The notes under the pieces are model-generated. The model was not told the origin of the DNA and ran no database searches. It saw nothing but the letters and a program-made list of their open reading frames with translations. This document shows positions 44,691-57,543 of a stretch of 64,000 nt of DNA, piece by piece. Both the position numbers and the translations under genes were made by a program. The stretch's first letter is position 1. The number at the start of each line of letters is the position of its first letter. Source of the stretch: Paracentrotus lividus (taxonomy: Eukaryota > Echinodermata > Echinoidea > Camarodonta > Echinidae); assembly GCA_940671915.1 (NCBI GenBank), contig CALNVZ010002100.1, positions 5,808,214 through 5,872,213 of the forward strand, read 5' to 3'.

Positions 44691-45537
44691 TACCGAGTGA
44701 GTCAAAAAAAACTTTACACCTAGAAAAATGTCAATAAAAAGAAAAGCAATTTATAAACCCCAAATTATTTTACATATTCCGAAAGAGTAACTCCTCCCGC
44801 ATCTTCTGGTACCATTTTTGTGTGGTATGTCTTTACGCTTGGATGAATACGACCCACTATTTGCGAACATGTCAATTTCGAATTGTGCCAGAATGGGAGT
44901 AAAATCAAAACAACAAAAAGCTAGAGAAAGGCAACTTCATCCTGATTAAAATACCATAACTTTTTAACGAAAATGTCTTCCGCTTAATAACTTGGCAGGG
45001 GTGTTGTTACACATAATGACTACATTTTGTATGAAAATTAGATTAACTCGTGAAGTAATGCACGAATGAGTACACATTAAAGAGCAAATTGCCACTGACA
45101 GACCTAAAAAGGCCTCCTAATACTTTTGAAAAGTGATTATTTTGTCTTTGACGTGTGGTTACTCATGCCTGACTCTACAGATCTATCTCATTTTCATACA
45201 AAATGTAGTCAATGTGTGTACCAACATCCCTGCCAAGTTATTAAGCGGAAGACATTTTTGTTAAAAAGTTATGCTATTTGCATCAGGATGAAGTTGCTTT
45301 TTTCTAGCTTTTTGTTGTTTTGATTTTACTCCCATTCTGGCACAATTCGAAATTGACATGTTCGCAAACAATGCGTCGTGTTCATCCAAGCGTAAAGACA
45401 TACCACACAAAAATGGTACTAGAAGATGCGGGAGGAGTTACTCTTTCAGAATATGTAAAATAATTTTGGGTTTATAAATTGGTTTTCTTTTTATTGACAT
45501 TTTTCTAGGTGTAAAGTTTTTTTTGACTCACTCGGTA
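44691..45537. mobile_element. Tc1/mariner-type MITE, copy 1 (847 bp)
   Basis: Ends are TACCGAGTGAGTC...GACTCACTCGGTA, with TA at both limits, which fits the TA target of Tc1/mariner elements. The arms (~380 bp each) are inverted copies. Landmarks: TTTACACCTAGAAAAATGTC against GACATTTTTCTAGGTGTAAA, GAGTAACTCCTCCCGCATCT against AGATGCGGGAGGAGTTACTC, and CATGTCAATTTCGAATTGTG against its complement. A short unpaired centre contains GGCCTCCTAATACTTTTGAA. No transposase. It interrupts or abuts the LINE relic to its left. Confidence 0.88.
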
Positions 45538-48500
45538 GAACTATACTATACAAGAAGACATTTTGTTCTAAATTGACAAAAGCTTAAGATATAACACTTC
45601 CCCAAGCACAGAATTGCATATGTATTATTGTTTACGGAAATAAAAACTTAACTATTGTCCGATAATATTGATCAATCACCATAGTTACCATTAACGCCAT
45701 TTGTGGCTTGTCTCAAAATTTGTCTCCGCTGTTAGTTAGGGAAGGGGAATGACATGTTGTCATAAGGATTTTAGAAAAGCACTTGGTGTAAATCATTTCC
45801 GATGGCGGTTCGTTACATTCTGTAAACATGAATGCATGCAATGTTGTTCCTGAAGGCCCAGAACATGTTCCCAGTCAACCCAGGAAAATATCATATAATA
45901 CATCAGGTTAAAAAAAAATAATACGTGAATCTATGAATTCAAAAACATATTTGTAAAATCATCATGCAGGTTGGATAAAACATTTTAGCCTGGGGCGTAT
46001 ATACAAAAATGCTTTAAAAAAATAGTAAAAGTTTTATTATTACTCTACTTCAGTGATTTACGTGTTCATCCATTAAAGTGCCCTGATAATTTCTCAAAGT
46101 TTAGATATTATTCAGTTGATATATATACATGTATGTCATATTATATATGTAAACATTTCCTGGAAAAAAAACTGTGATATATCTTTAATTTCCATTTTGT
46201 TGTCATGGCTAGATATTACTGAATAGTCATTATTTCTGCACACCCGGTTGTGGGCAGTCAGATGTAAACTTTTTCAGGGGAGTATGTATGAAAAAAAGAG
46301 GTGAGTTGGAGGTATGAAGGAAAAAAAAAACCCCACATTAATACCATGAATATAGCTATTATTTGAAATATGCAGGTAATGCAGTATATGAACAAGTTCA
46401 TAGATTTATATATCACCTGTGCCCGAGCCAAATATGACCACTTTGTTAAAGCGGCCCTTGTTGACTACAACATGGCAGTAGTGACATTTACTAATCACAC
46501 CACAGATAACATCTCCAGAATTAGTAGAATAGATTTAAAATCAAGCTAGAATATTTCTTGAAAGTGAAAATTCTTTTTGATACGCTCTCTTAGAGAAGCT
46601 TTTTCAGCTTTTATCTAAAAATCTTTCAACAAAATAATAGAACATGTCGTTCTAACATTTTCGCCGGATTTAACTTTGTTTTAGTATGAATTGTCATACA
46701 TGATAGTAACCCCTTTAGGATTAAAGTAGCATAAATGATTGTTTTACAAATAATCAAAAAATAAATAAAAGGGAAAACCGAACGCATCGGGTATACTATG
46801 CACTTTGTTTAATTGTTGATTGGGGAATCAGATAAATATCAATTACGTGACCTCCCGTAATTCACATTCAACTTGAAAATTACCTACTACCCACACTTTA
46901 TATGAACAACATATTTTGCATCTCGATTATCCTTTAGTATTCTTGAATTGATTCGGAGGACCTACATGCTGCTTTGTATTTTCTATTTTTTGAATTCATA
47001 TACAAATACATATACATGTGTGCATATTAAAATGATGTTTAAGTTACTATAAGGCTGGATATTGACATCAACAGGGTGCACTTCTAATACATTTTACTAT
47101 TTAAAGTGCGTTCTGAATATCTGCAATGTTTCACTCATGTTAGTGACGGACCATTAAGCTTCAAAAGCGCACATTTTGAAGGGGTCTAAAATGCGTATAC
47201 TACCAAGGTCAATAGCGAACCTCATCTCATGAGGGTCCATTGTGGAATTATTAAGGTCTTATAGTGCGTGTAGCGACAAAACGCTACTACCATTTACAGG
47301 ATGTTATGATATTATATGTTCTTCCGTTAGGAATCCCTTCCTTAATATATGTAGGAGGTAGAGAATCCCGGGAGTTCTGACATTTTGGGGGTGCTGGCAG
47401 GGCTTTGTAGCACACGATGTTACTATCATGGTTGTACATGCTTCTATGAGTGAAGAGGGTTATACATGATCATCATCTGCTCTCTTGGAAACAACACCAG
47501 AGAGAGAGTAAACACATCGCACCAGATTGACCTAAGAGAACAATAGTTCCAGCCTGGATTGGGCGTCTCTAGGCAAAGTAATACTTCATCTCATGGGAAA
47601 TCATAATCTCGGCGATACATTTTCGCCGCCATGATGAATTAGTACATGCCATGCGACAGATCAATTACCCGCTCAGCGTTTTGTGATTGCTTTTGTATTT
47701 CATGTTCTCCTTCTTTTTATTTTTTTCTATACCGAATTGTGAAAACACAGGTTTAACAATTATTCATGCGCTTTTTTTCATGTTTGTTTCAAATTTTATC
47801 ATTCTTTCACCGTACTCAGAACGGAGTTTGTTTTTACCTTACTCCATGCTAAAAAACAGAAATTAGGAAGGAAAAATACATTCGTACCATATGCCTGTTT
47901 TGATCTACAATTCTTACGTTAATTGATAATAAAGGTTAATGGCTTTAGCATATGACTATGTTAGAATTCAAACTTAATATGAGCAATAGGATGTAATGTT
48001 ACAATGAAGTGAGATCAAAACAAGATGATAAAATATCCGGAATTTCCGGTGAAAATCCTTAACTTTAATAAGGAATAACATATGCCATACCCAACAAATG
48101 AACTTGCATTCTGACACACCGCTGAATTGTGATTAGATGTTCAATTCAGTTCGATTTATGATTTAAATTGCAATGTATTGCCAAGCAAGTGGTTTAAAAT
48201 TTATTAATTGAATCATGAACTTTTTTCTATATTTTCAATACACACAAATTTCATCAATATAAGTGCATATTTTGATAATGACGTATTTACGTCAACTTGA
48301 TTTCTTCTTATTTTAAGTACAGGCGACGTCTTGTGTATTTAAGCTCATGAAGATGCATATTTTGTTCTTTAAGAATATGAGGAAAACTGAATTATCTATT
48401 TATTTACATTGAAAGTGTTATTCCTATTGTATCAACTAATCGCCTGTGTTCCCGTTTATTAACTTCTTCCAGTGTTTTCAGATCGGGCGCAAATCCGTGA

Positions 48501-48749
48501 TATACGAGCTAGCTCAGATTTTTAAGTCACTGCTGGTGACCGCCCTAAATATTGTATGAATTTAAAATACTTTCTAAGACATTCCCTATATTAGGAATGC
48601 ATTGGAATCGAAGTAAACCAAAAACTTGAATAATTTGTCAATCGTTCTTATCTAGAACAAGTAATGAAGGGCTTTAAAATAAATATGTCTTTCTACATTG
48701 ACGTAACAACAAATACTTCAAAGTCGGGGCATTATTAAGTCGTAAGAAT
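45538..48749. other. unassigned DNA, 3.2 kb
   Basis: No gene recognised. The block at 47330-47690 is more complex and GC-richer, with short stem-loops (GTAGCG/CGCTAC near 47267; CCTCAT/ATGAGG near 47220). It could be regulatory, but I have no direct support. Confidence 0.4.
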
Positions 48750-48965
48750 CTAGATGGATTTATACCGATATGCAAACTTACAGGGATTCACCTTGAAAGC
48801 TGGAAGGATTTACATTCTTGGAACAACTAAATTGGTAGGCCTAGATATTCCTAGGTTATTTCCTCAATTGTTATGTTCAAATTATGGAAATACTGATCGC
48901 CATTGGGAAAAACAGCTTTTCCTGAACAGTTCTTGCCGTTTTGAAATGAATAAATGAAATGAAAT
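48750..48965 (+). repeat. possible retroposon 3' end
   Basis: Ends in GGGAAAAACAGCTTTTCCTG, then TTTTGAAATGAATAAATGAA and ATGAAATT. This resembles the tail (AATGA-type repeat) of a non-LTR retroposon. The body is too decayed to classify. Confidence 0.35.
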
Positions 48966-48974
48966 TAAACACCG

Positions 48975-49565
48975 CACTGTAAAAAAATATTTGTATTTTT
49001 ACAGCAAATCTGCTGTCAGCAGAGTCGCCATAAAAAATGTAATTTAAAAAACAGTTTTGTTGTTAAATTTCTCCTGCAAATAATTACATGAAAAATACAA
49101 AATATACATCATGGAGTAAACACATTTGTTCCGTTTTAACCAAATATGTACACTATAGAACTCTAATGATTTTTCCCCTTTCTTTTCAATAATTCTAGAC
49201 GAGAAATTTACAACAAAACTGTTTTTTAAAATTACAATTTTTTGTGGCGACTTGCTGACAGCAGATTTGCGTTTTTTCCCTTTTGGAATTCTTTATTATT
49301 ACATAAATATTGCCAGCACTGTAAAAAAATATTTTGTATTTTTACAGCAATACATACAAGTACATATTTGGTTAAACGGAACAAATGTGTTACTCTGATG
49401 TTATTTTGTACTTCTCATGTAATTATTTGCAGAGAAATTTACAACAAAACTGTTTTTTAAATTACATTTTTTGTGGCGACTCTGCTGACAGGCAGATTTG
49501 CTGTAAAAATACAAATATTTTTTACAGTGCTGGCAATATTTATGTAATAATAAAGAATTCCAAAG
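48975..49565. mobile_element. MITE, CACTGTAAAAA-terminus family, copies 2a and 2b
   Basis: One unit (about 48977-49270) has the left terminus CACTGTAAAAAAATATTTG and arm GTCAGCAGAGTCGCCAT, with the inverse arm GTGGCGACTTGCTGACAGC at 49242-49260. A second unit begins at 49315 with another CACTGTAAAAAAATATT and ends in ATTTTTTACAGTG at ~49530. Flank sequence GGAATTCTTTATTATTACAT (49284-49303) recurs inverted just outside the right end (ATGTAATAATAAAGAATTCC, 49542-49561). The duplicated, inverted flank suggests rearrangement or an assembly fold-back. Confidence 0.72.
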
Positions 49566-49732
49566 GAAAAACGTTACCGCAAAATATTTGCAGACTTTTA
49601 AATTAGCTTTGGTTTGGTTTCGATTAGGTTCATATAGCTGAAGTTTACTCTTACAAAACAAATGTATCATTTTGGTTCGACAAATAAATAAAAACAGATT
49701 TCTTACCAACACAACGTCCCGTGGGTTATTGC

Positions 49733-49796
49733 AAAAAGGAGAGAGAGAGAAAGGGGGGGGGAGGAGAGAAATGGAGGAGTGAGAGGGGAAATATCA
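49733..49796 (+). repeat. polypurine tract
   Basis: About 60 bp of nearly pure A/G on the plus strand, with (GA)n, then G-runs (nine G), then GGAGGAGTGAGAGGGGAAA. Sequences of this kind can form triplex DNA. Confidence 0.9.
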
Positions 49797-51059
49797 GCAA
49801 AAAACAAAAAAACAAAACAAAAGCAAAAACAAAACTTATCAAATATCCGAAAGGAGAAAATTTTGGAAATAAATGTTTAGAGTGAAAAAAACTAGAACAC
49901 AACTCTATTGGGATATAGAAATATCTTGATGACTTGTCATTTAACCAGACCATTAGAATGAAAAAGAAAACATAACAAAACGAAGTCACTTCTCTAACGT
50001 TTCCCGCAGAGTAAACTACGATCTTTAGATTACTTGTATCCTGACACACTCGTTCTATCAACAAGGAGAATCGGGTCATTTGATCGAAGCGATAATGGTT
50101 TAAACGACGCTGTTTCTTATCTTATCTTTATAATTCGATATGACATTATACACATCCCTACGACACCGAAACAGTATTATTCACATCGGGATAAGCTTAA
50201 AACCTAATTTTTCTTGTTTTCTTTTTTTTTTTCTTTTTTTTTTATAAACCTTTGCTTAATCTTTTTTTCCTTCTTATTATTTCTATGTTTTATTATTACT
50301 ACCCGTCATATAAAAGAAATGAAACAGAAAAAATAAACATAGTAGGCCTATTATGAAATGTAACCAAAATGTGTACATGCATGTAATAATGAAGGGAGTT
50401 CCATCGGAAATTAATAAATGCAAATATAAATACGATTTTTTTTTTCTTGCAGGGCTCCAGGGAAGAGTAGTATTTATATTGTTGAATAATAATGTTGAAT
50501 AATAATATCAATAAAGCCATGTTAGGTATTTCATATTTCAATGGTAAGTTATGAGAATGATGTTAATATATCTTAATTTTGTTATAAACACTTCAGATTC
50601 GTTGTTGCACTGAACTTTTCTTAATGATCAATGTGTATCTTTGATTACGAATTTAATATAATATTTCATCACTTTCTTCCTCCTTCTTCTGAACCAATGA
50701 GAATATATGCTGATCAGCATGCTCCCTTACTTACTTTGAAAAAAATTGTTATCCTAACGTAACTACGAGCATATTGACTGTCTTGAAAAAAAAAAAAAAA
50801 TTCTCTTTCATTTACCACAAAAATGTTTTAATCATCTATGTATAACATGCCGTCAGTCACTAAAAAAACCCCCACAAAAAACACCCAAAAAAAATGTGTT
50901 TATCTTTTTTTCATTTAAGAGATTACAAACTTTGTTTGTTGTTGTTGTTGTTGTTGCTTTTTTTAATCTTCATCATTGTCATGACCTGAAGTAAGGAAGT
51001 ATCCCAACAGAAAATATGAAGGATGCTATACGATGGATTGTTATTTGCTCATGCTGTAT
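49797..51059. other. unassigned DNA with A/T-rich runs
   Basis: T-rich 50216-50250, poly(A) near 50787, and (GTT)n at 50937-50955. The minus-strand frame 49726-50079 is the shadow of the polypurine tract. Confidence 0.45.
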
Positions 51060-51575
51060 CGAACGAGGCTCACCTTGGAATTTTATTGCTTTTAAAATAT
51101 GAAGAAAAATAAACAAAATATGAGTGAAAGTTTGAATAAAATTGACCAAAAAAATAATAATAACGAAGTTATAACTATTCAAAATTTTGATTATGTGACG
51201 TCGCGTGCGCGCAGCTGTCCCATGTGTTGTGTATGTTAATTCCATAAATTTGTCTTTTTTCATGGTTCTCGGAAAAGGAATGGGTCAATTTGATAGAGGC
51301 ACGTATACGAACATAGGTTTGATGATATATCGACTGCACAGGTAAAATAACTAATATTAATTCGAAAAAAATTACACTTTATAGAAATTTACATTACAAA
51401 ACACAAAGGAGAGCAGCCTGCATCTGACGTCACGGAAGCACAATTTTAAATATTCATAACTTCGTTATTTTCTGATCGATTTTCTTTAAAACCATCACTC
51501 ATATTTTTCTTTTACTTTTCTGCATTTTTTAAAACCAATTTAAACCCAGGGTGAACTTTTCCTTTAAAGAGGGAA
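51060..51575. mobile_element. inverted-repeat element (~510 bp)
   Basis: The left arm (51069-51215) and right arm (51419-51560) are inverted copies. Landmarks: CTCACCTTGGAATTTTATTG against the complement of CAATTTAAACCCAGGGTGAA, AAATATGAGTGAAAGTTT against its complement near 51495-51515, AACGAAGTTATAACTATT against AATATTCATAACTTCGTT, and GTGACGTC against GACGTCAC. The ~200 bp centre is unpaired. No coding capacity. Superfamily unassigned. Confidence 0.66.
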
Positions 51576-51779
51576 TGTTAGTTTTAATTTTTTACTTTCT
51601 TCAGAACCCCACAGAGATAAGTACCTAGGCCCTATATCTAGTTTTAAAATAATTGTGGATAAAACAATTTTGACATTAAGTCTCATATATATAACCCACA
51701 ATATTTTTATTCAATCACTATTCGGTGACGTATTCAAAAGCAACATTTGCGTGGATTGAATTTGTATTAGTAAATTTGT

Positions 51780-51810
<31 letters not shown>

Positions 51811-54800
51811 GATAGGATAGAAACGTGGGTGTACGTATGGGTGAGCACACGTGGGTTTGCGTGCTTGTCGGCTTCGTATTTACAAACGTAATTGTTTTTA
51901 CCTGGACACGATGCGGCCGAAATAATTAATGTGTGGGTTTGTGTGGGTGAGTGTGTTTGCGTGGGTGAGTATGTGTGCGCGCATGCAAATGGGTGTGTAT
52001 TTTTAAGGTGTGGATGTGGGATTATTTCTATTGTTATAAAATTCATTGAATCAATTATGATTGATACAAGACCCTGCAAGAGATCACGACTTGGGATCGA
52101 TTTGCTTGTGACGATCGAAAGAACTACTAACACAATTCACAGACTCCTGACGTGAAGGATACCTACTAAATCTATCAGTCTATGAATAATTATGAACACC
52201 TTTATGTCCGGACAATCGTTACAAGATTGACAATTTAAACATAGATTTTAAAAAGATATACCAGTCCTTGGTTGAATTATATTCCATATTCTTATATTAT
52301 TACCTTCTGTTTATTAATTTTGTTTCTATCTCTTCATTATCTTCTCTTTTTTTATTTGCAGAAGAATTTTCCTTTAATTTTTCTTTCACTCTTTTTTTTT
52401 TATAAATATGAGTCAAACTCAATAATACTTGAACACTCCAATGGAACATTAAAAATTGTGGACCAAAACAATAATAGTTTCATTGAAATAGTCATGTGAT
52501 TTAATTTTAAAAATGAGGAGTGTATTAGCATTTCAGAAACAAATTTTGTTTTGTTCATTTTATATAGCTATATGATAATTATAACACAACTATATAAACG
52601 CTTACATTATAGTTATTCTAGATATATTTATCAAACATACTAATAAAATAGTTACGATAAACAAGCAGTAGCAAGAGTACTCAATCAAATCATGATACAA
52701 CGAAAAATATACAAAAAGTGATGAAACAGTGATTTAAATATAAATTGGTATTTGATATTTTGTTCTATCCATATATACGTAATCGTAATATACGAAGTTC
52801 ATCCTTTGTAAAGGGCGTGCCTTTATTTACATTGTCTGAAAAGCATAATGTGGTAATAAAGCCCTTTATCCCAAGACACAATCGTTATTAATGTATTTAG
52901 CATCCCCCACAAACAAACAAAATATATCTTTATCTTATGTACATATACACACATCTACATGTATTTATAAGAAAAGAAAAGGACAAAAAGAAGAAGATAA
53001 GAAAAAGAAAAGTTTCTTTAAAAAACTTGCAGTATCCATTGTACAAAAACATAATACCATTTTTAACATATGATATAGAACATGTGTCTCCCCATCTTTG
53101 AGCCGCAAATCGCTTGGGAATAGATTTAAATGCCAGCCAGAGGCCCTGAAGAATCGCAACTATGATTATTCAGCTCGGACAGTGAATGATGGAAGATGAT
53201 TCCGATGAAGGAAGATGTACTTACATCAAGTTATGACAATGCCCTCCCATTGCACCACGGCTTCCTTCCCTCATGTATATATTTGTCAATCAAAATTCAG
53301 TTCGGATGTCTCTCACAGATCATTTCCTATTCCAAATGTCGCGTCTGATTTCGGAAATATTTCATTTCTATTGTACATCTAAATAAGTCTGTTATATCTA
53401 TAGCGATATGTGTTTGTTATCTGTGTAATGGTTAAAACGAGCTTCTTGAATATAGATCCGTTACAGTAAGACTAATTCTCCAATTCTACTAAATTAATGA
53501 TACTTTTTTATCCACAGATAAAAACCAGTATTGTGAAATTATATAGATAGCATCGTGATAATTATTATACGAAGTGCATCAGCCTGAAAAATAACAATTT
53601 TTCATACCCTAGATCTTTGTAAATGCCTAGGTGGTATAAAGTTACTTGAAGCGGTTTAAATTCAATCCGTATTTGTATTGCTAAGCATAAATACACATCT
53701 TGAAAGATAACCGATTCCAAATTTGAAATAAAACTATATTTGCAAGTGATTATTGTCGTATGACAAAGTGATATATCATTTGAGTGTAACTGTTGTTACT
53801 ATCAATATAGTGTGATAAAACTAGCCTTTGGCTATATCTGTGTAAGCTTCACACCACCCATTTACATGCAAGGAAGGAAATCGATAAAATAAAATAGTGT
53901 TAAAAATTTCAAGAATGACCTATGTGTAGATTATTTGAATGTTTAAGACATACTTTGGGAAACCACGGTTATACTAATACATTGTTGATTGAAATTGAAA
54001 TTGACAAGGTAATTTTGATGTCAAACATTGCTACCCGAAGGCCGAATTGAATTCAATGAACCGATGTAATAATGCATTGTACAATTAGGAAAAATCACAA
54101 TAAAAGGTTGTATGGAAAAGTGTATTTGTCTCTTTAACTAGTCGCTGGTTCAAATTAACTTGTGATTACATTGGATATTGTTTTAATAAAGATGGGTCGC
54201 CAGAAATGTGTTAAATAAGATCATTACTTCCCATTTCTATACTTAAAATCAGCCGTTTTCTCACAGGCTTAAAAATCGAATAAAGTTTCAAAACTAAGTA
54301 TCAGTTAAAGTATTGGAACTTTTGTGATATAATCTGCAGTCAGACATCTAACACAATTTGGTCAGAAGGAGAATATTTTTGACGCCATATTGAAATCCGA
54401 CTTCCTTCAGGAAGTATACTAAAAACATGACGCCATCAAGTGATTTTTTTTTCTTCCCCTCTGTCTCGTTGCTTTTCTTGTAAAAACAGATGGAGCCATT
54501 TATTTTGCGTATAATAGATCATTATCAGAGATCTTGATCAAAGAATTTAAATAGTATTTCCTTTTAAAAAGATCAACATTTCTTTTTATTACCTCTTTCA
54601 AATCACGAACAATATCTGATTTAAAATATTGTTCATTTTTTTAATATCTAATATCTTTAATGTCACGAATTAAAAGTAGTACTATCCTTTTTCTCAAAAT
54701 CAAAGAAATTTCCTCTGACGTCAAGAATATTGACCCCCCAAAATGGGCCATCAATAATGTCAGATTATTAGATATAATTTCTTAAGCACTGGGCTTTAAC

Positions 54801-55544
54801 GCTTACTTTTTTTTTAGAATTACATGGTAGTTTTAGTAGTGTTATCGGAATTATAAATATCATGGAAATATTAAATTAGGAGGAATCTGTCACTATGGTC
54901 ATTGTATGATATAATGAGAAGTAATCTTGAGCACCATTGATATGTTTTCTTCAGGACAAAAGGGGAGTACTTTTATCATAATTGTGGATGATGATAGGTC
55001 CATGGAAACAATGATATTGTAATGTCCTGAGCAGAACAGAGTCTAATGGTATTTGTAAATAGTTATATACTTGAGTTCGCATACTTGGAGATTTCAACGT
55101 CGCTTGTTGTTAAGGACATTTCGAGTTGGATAACGAAATTTCTGCCGAACGCAATTTAGCCAAATTAGCCGCTTTGAACAGAGTCGCTCATAATATTTGT
55201 ACAATCAAATCGTATGCGTAAATAGTTATTGGGGGTTTTCAACGGAGATCAATTGTCCATTTACTTGCGGTTTTTCTCTTTAAAAGGTTCTGTGGAACCG
55301 TATTATATTGATTTCATCTCTTCATATTAATGTTAAGTAAGGAATTAATATGTGGTTTCGATGCGTGGGTTTTATTCTTCTTCGATGATTATATAACCTC
55401 TAACCTTCAATGGCTCTTCATCAAATATTTTGTCAATATAAAAGACAGGTTCTAAGATTTGTGTTCGAATTCAATAATAAAAAAAATTAAAGCTCTATTT
55501 TCCCGCCCACATTAATACAGAAATTTGATAATATAAAATATACA
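51576..55544. other. unassigned DNA, ~4 kb
   Basis: (TG)n at 51782-51810 and a degenerate TG tract at 51920-52010 account for the frames at 51711-52133 and 51892-52155. Otherwise AT-rich with no gene, RNA or transposon recognised. Confidence 0.42.
51782..51810. repeat. (TG)n microsatellite
   Basis: Fourteen or so TG units. A degenerate continuation lies at 51920-52010. Confidence 0.92.
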
Positions 55545-55565
55545 TATATATATATATATATATAT
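55545..55565. repeat. (TA)n microsatellite
   Basis: Ten TA units directly before an open frame at 55573. Confidence 0.9.
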
Positions 55566-57543
55566 TACAAAGATGAGTCTAATTAAGACGTTAATTTTTG
55601 GGATTCACTTAAAACATTTTGGTTTAACAACTTACAATTCACAACGGTCTAGCTATTTTAAGTTTTATTGCATGTCTTATTTAATCATAACATTAGGACT
55701 AGCTCTTACAATAACAACTGCACAAAACATTTTGATTAAAAATACAATACTTCGAATTTACACAAAACTACCCGTAGTATTATTCTACTCACAGTATTAT
55801 GCAAATAGAGTATTTCAATATCAAGGGGTTCGTTGTAAGAAGGAAATCAAAACAACATCACATCACCTTCGTACCCACAAACCTACTTTTAGAAATATAT
55901 ATACCCCATTTAATGATTATCATTTTAATGCGATTTTCGGCGTTCTTTTCAAAACAAATATATACCCCCTTTCAATTGTCCAACATGATTTATCATCTTC
56001 CGTTTTCGATAAAGGACCGTGGTCTATCTACGACAGATGATCGGAAATGCGTTGAATGGCAGCGAATAATTGCCAGCGTTATTGATTGCAAGATTGCATT
56101 TAAGTGCTACAGGGGTGGAGACGCAATAAATAGGATAGCAACAAATTTGCAATTTGAACAGTGCATCTCAAACAAAATACATTGTTCAGGATCGTGGCAT
56201 TGTCAATTTTGATGACTAACCCTTCTGAATGTAGGATTTCATTCTTGGAAAAACTTTCCATTTCATAGGGAAATAGTTATTACAAGGTAATAAAGGACAC
56301 CATGAATGGAGTATCAGCTGCAATTGGGTATTAGTTTGTTTCTGGAATGCATACGTCATCAGAAAAAAAAATACAGTGAGCAGAAACAAGAGTTGTATTA
56401 TACTCATTTAAAAAAATTCAAGTCTACGCTTGAATTTGTTTATATAATACGTGGAACTCATTGATCACTGTTTTTATTTTACGAAAGAACTATGCAACAT
56501 AATTATATTTGCTTGATTAAGAGGTAATACAAATTAAAATTGATTTCATACTCTATCATAAAGTTACGCTATTTCTCATTTAGAAGTGTCTCTTTTGTTG
56601 CATACAACATTGATAACATCCCTAATCAAGTCTACGAAGACAAGAATCTGTCTCCAACCAATCTAATTAACTGTTATTTCACGCTTCCTTGCAACGGAAC
56701 GCTTAATGTAATCATTCCTTACCCTATGGATTTAGTTTTGGCCTCTTGAATAATTCCTTTGCAATGCTTTGATGACATTTGAAAGGAAGATAACATGTCG
56801 TCTCTGGTTATGCTGTCAATATAAACGTTTAAGACGACCATAAACATTCGGGTTAAGATCACACTGGCGTTATTTCCAGACATGACCGCGATATCGGTTT
56901 ACCAATGGTCCCACATATACAAAACAATGTGTACATCAATACTTTGCCTTCGCGGGATCCTAATGGAGTATGAGTTTGGCTATATTTTTTCACTTTTCTA
57001 AAATACCTTTCATGGAGTTATTTGTAAGGCAGGGTCTAGCACTGCTTCCGGTATATTATGTCGTCGTCTAATCTCTGTGAAAATGATATAAAGGGATGTT
57101 CGACAGGAGGGTTTCATGTACTCTAGAAGTGATCTAGATCAACACGATGTGTTACACAGAATATTATTGTGTTGTAGATTTGAGGCATTTCTTTTAAAGA
57201 TTTATCACTGTAGAACCATGATTATGATAAAAGTTGACCATTTTTTTTCTGATAAAAAACATACAATTGGATTTTTCATTGTGTTATAACAGGATAAGAG
57301 AAGCCATGATCTTTGCTAAATGAGTATTGAGAAAACAAAAATCCAAATAATTATTTTAAGAAATTAGTTTCAGCTCTCAGTTCATTTATACTCTTAACCT
57401 TATCATGGTGAGATGAATTTTGTTTGACGTATTGAGAGAGGGTGATAGCAATGGTGACGTAAAATACATTTTAAAAGTTACGACCAAATTTCTAATTAAA
57501 AGTCACTCATTGTTACATTCATTATAAGAAATAGTATCGCTTA
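55566..57543. other. unassigned DNA with two overlapping open frames
   Basis: Two plus-strand frames, 55573-56040 (155 codons) and 55799-56212 (137 codons), overlap in different frames. The first has one hydrophobic stretch (residues ~34-50). Composition is AT-driven, with no motif, no splice context and no poly(A) signal tied to them, so I do not call genes. Confidence 0.35.

Noticed and set aside
55573-56212. Overlapping 155- and 137-codon plus-strand frames
   Set aside because: AT-driven composition, starts next to (TA)n, two frames overlap, no recognisable domain.
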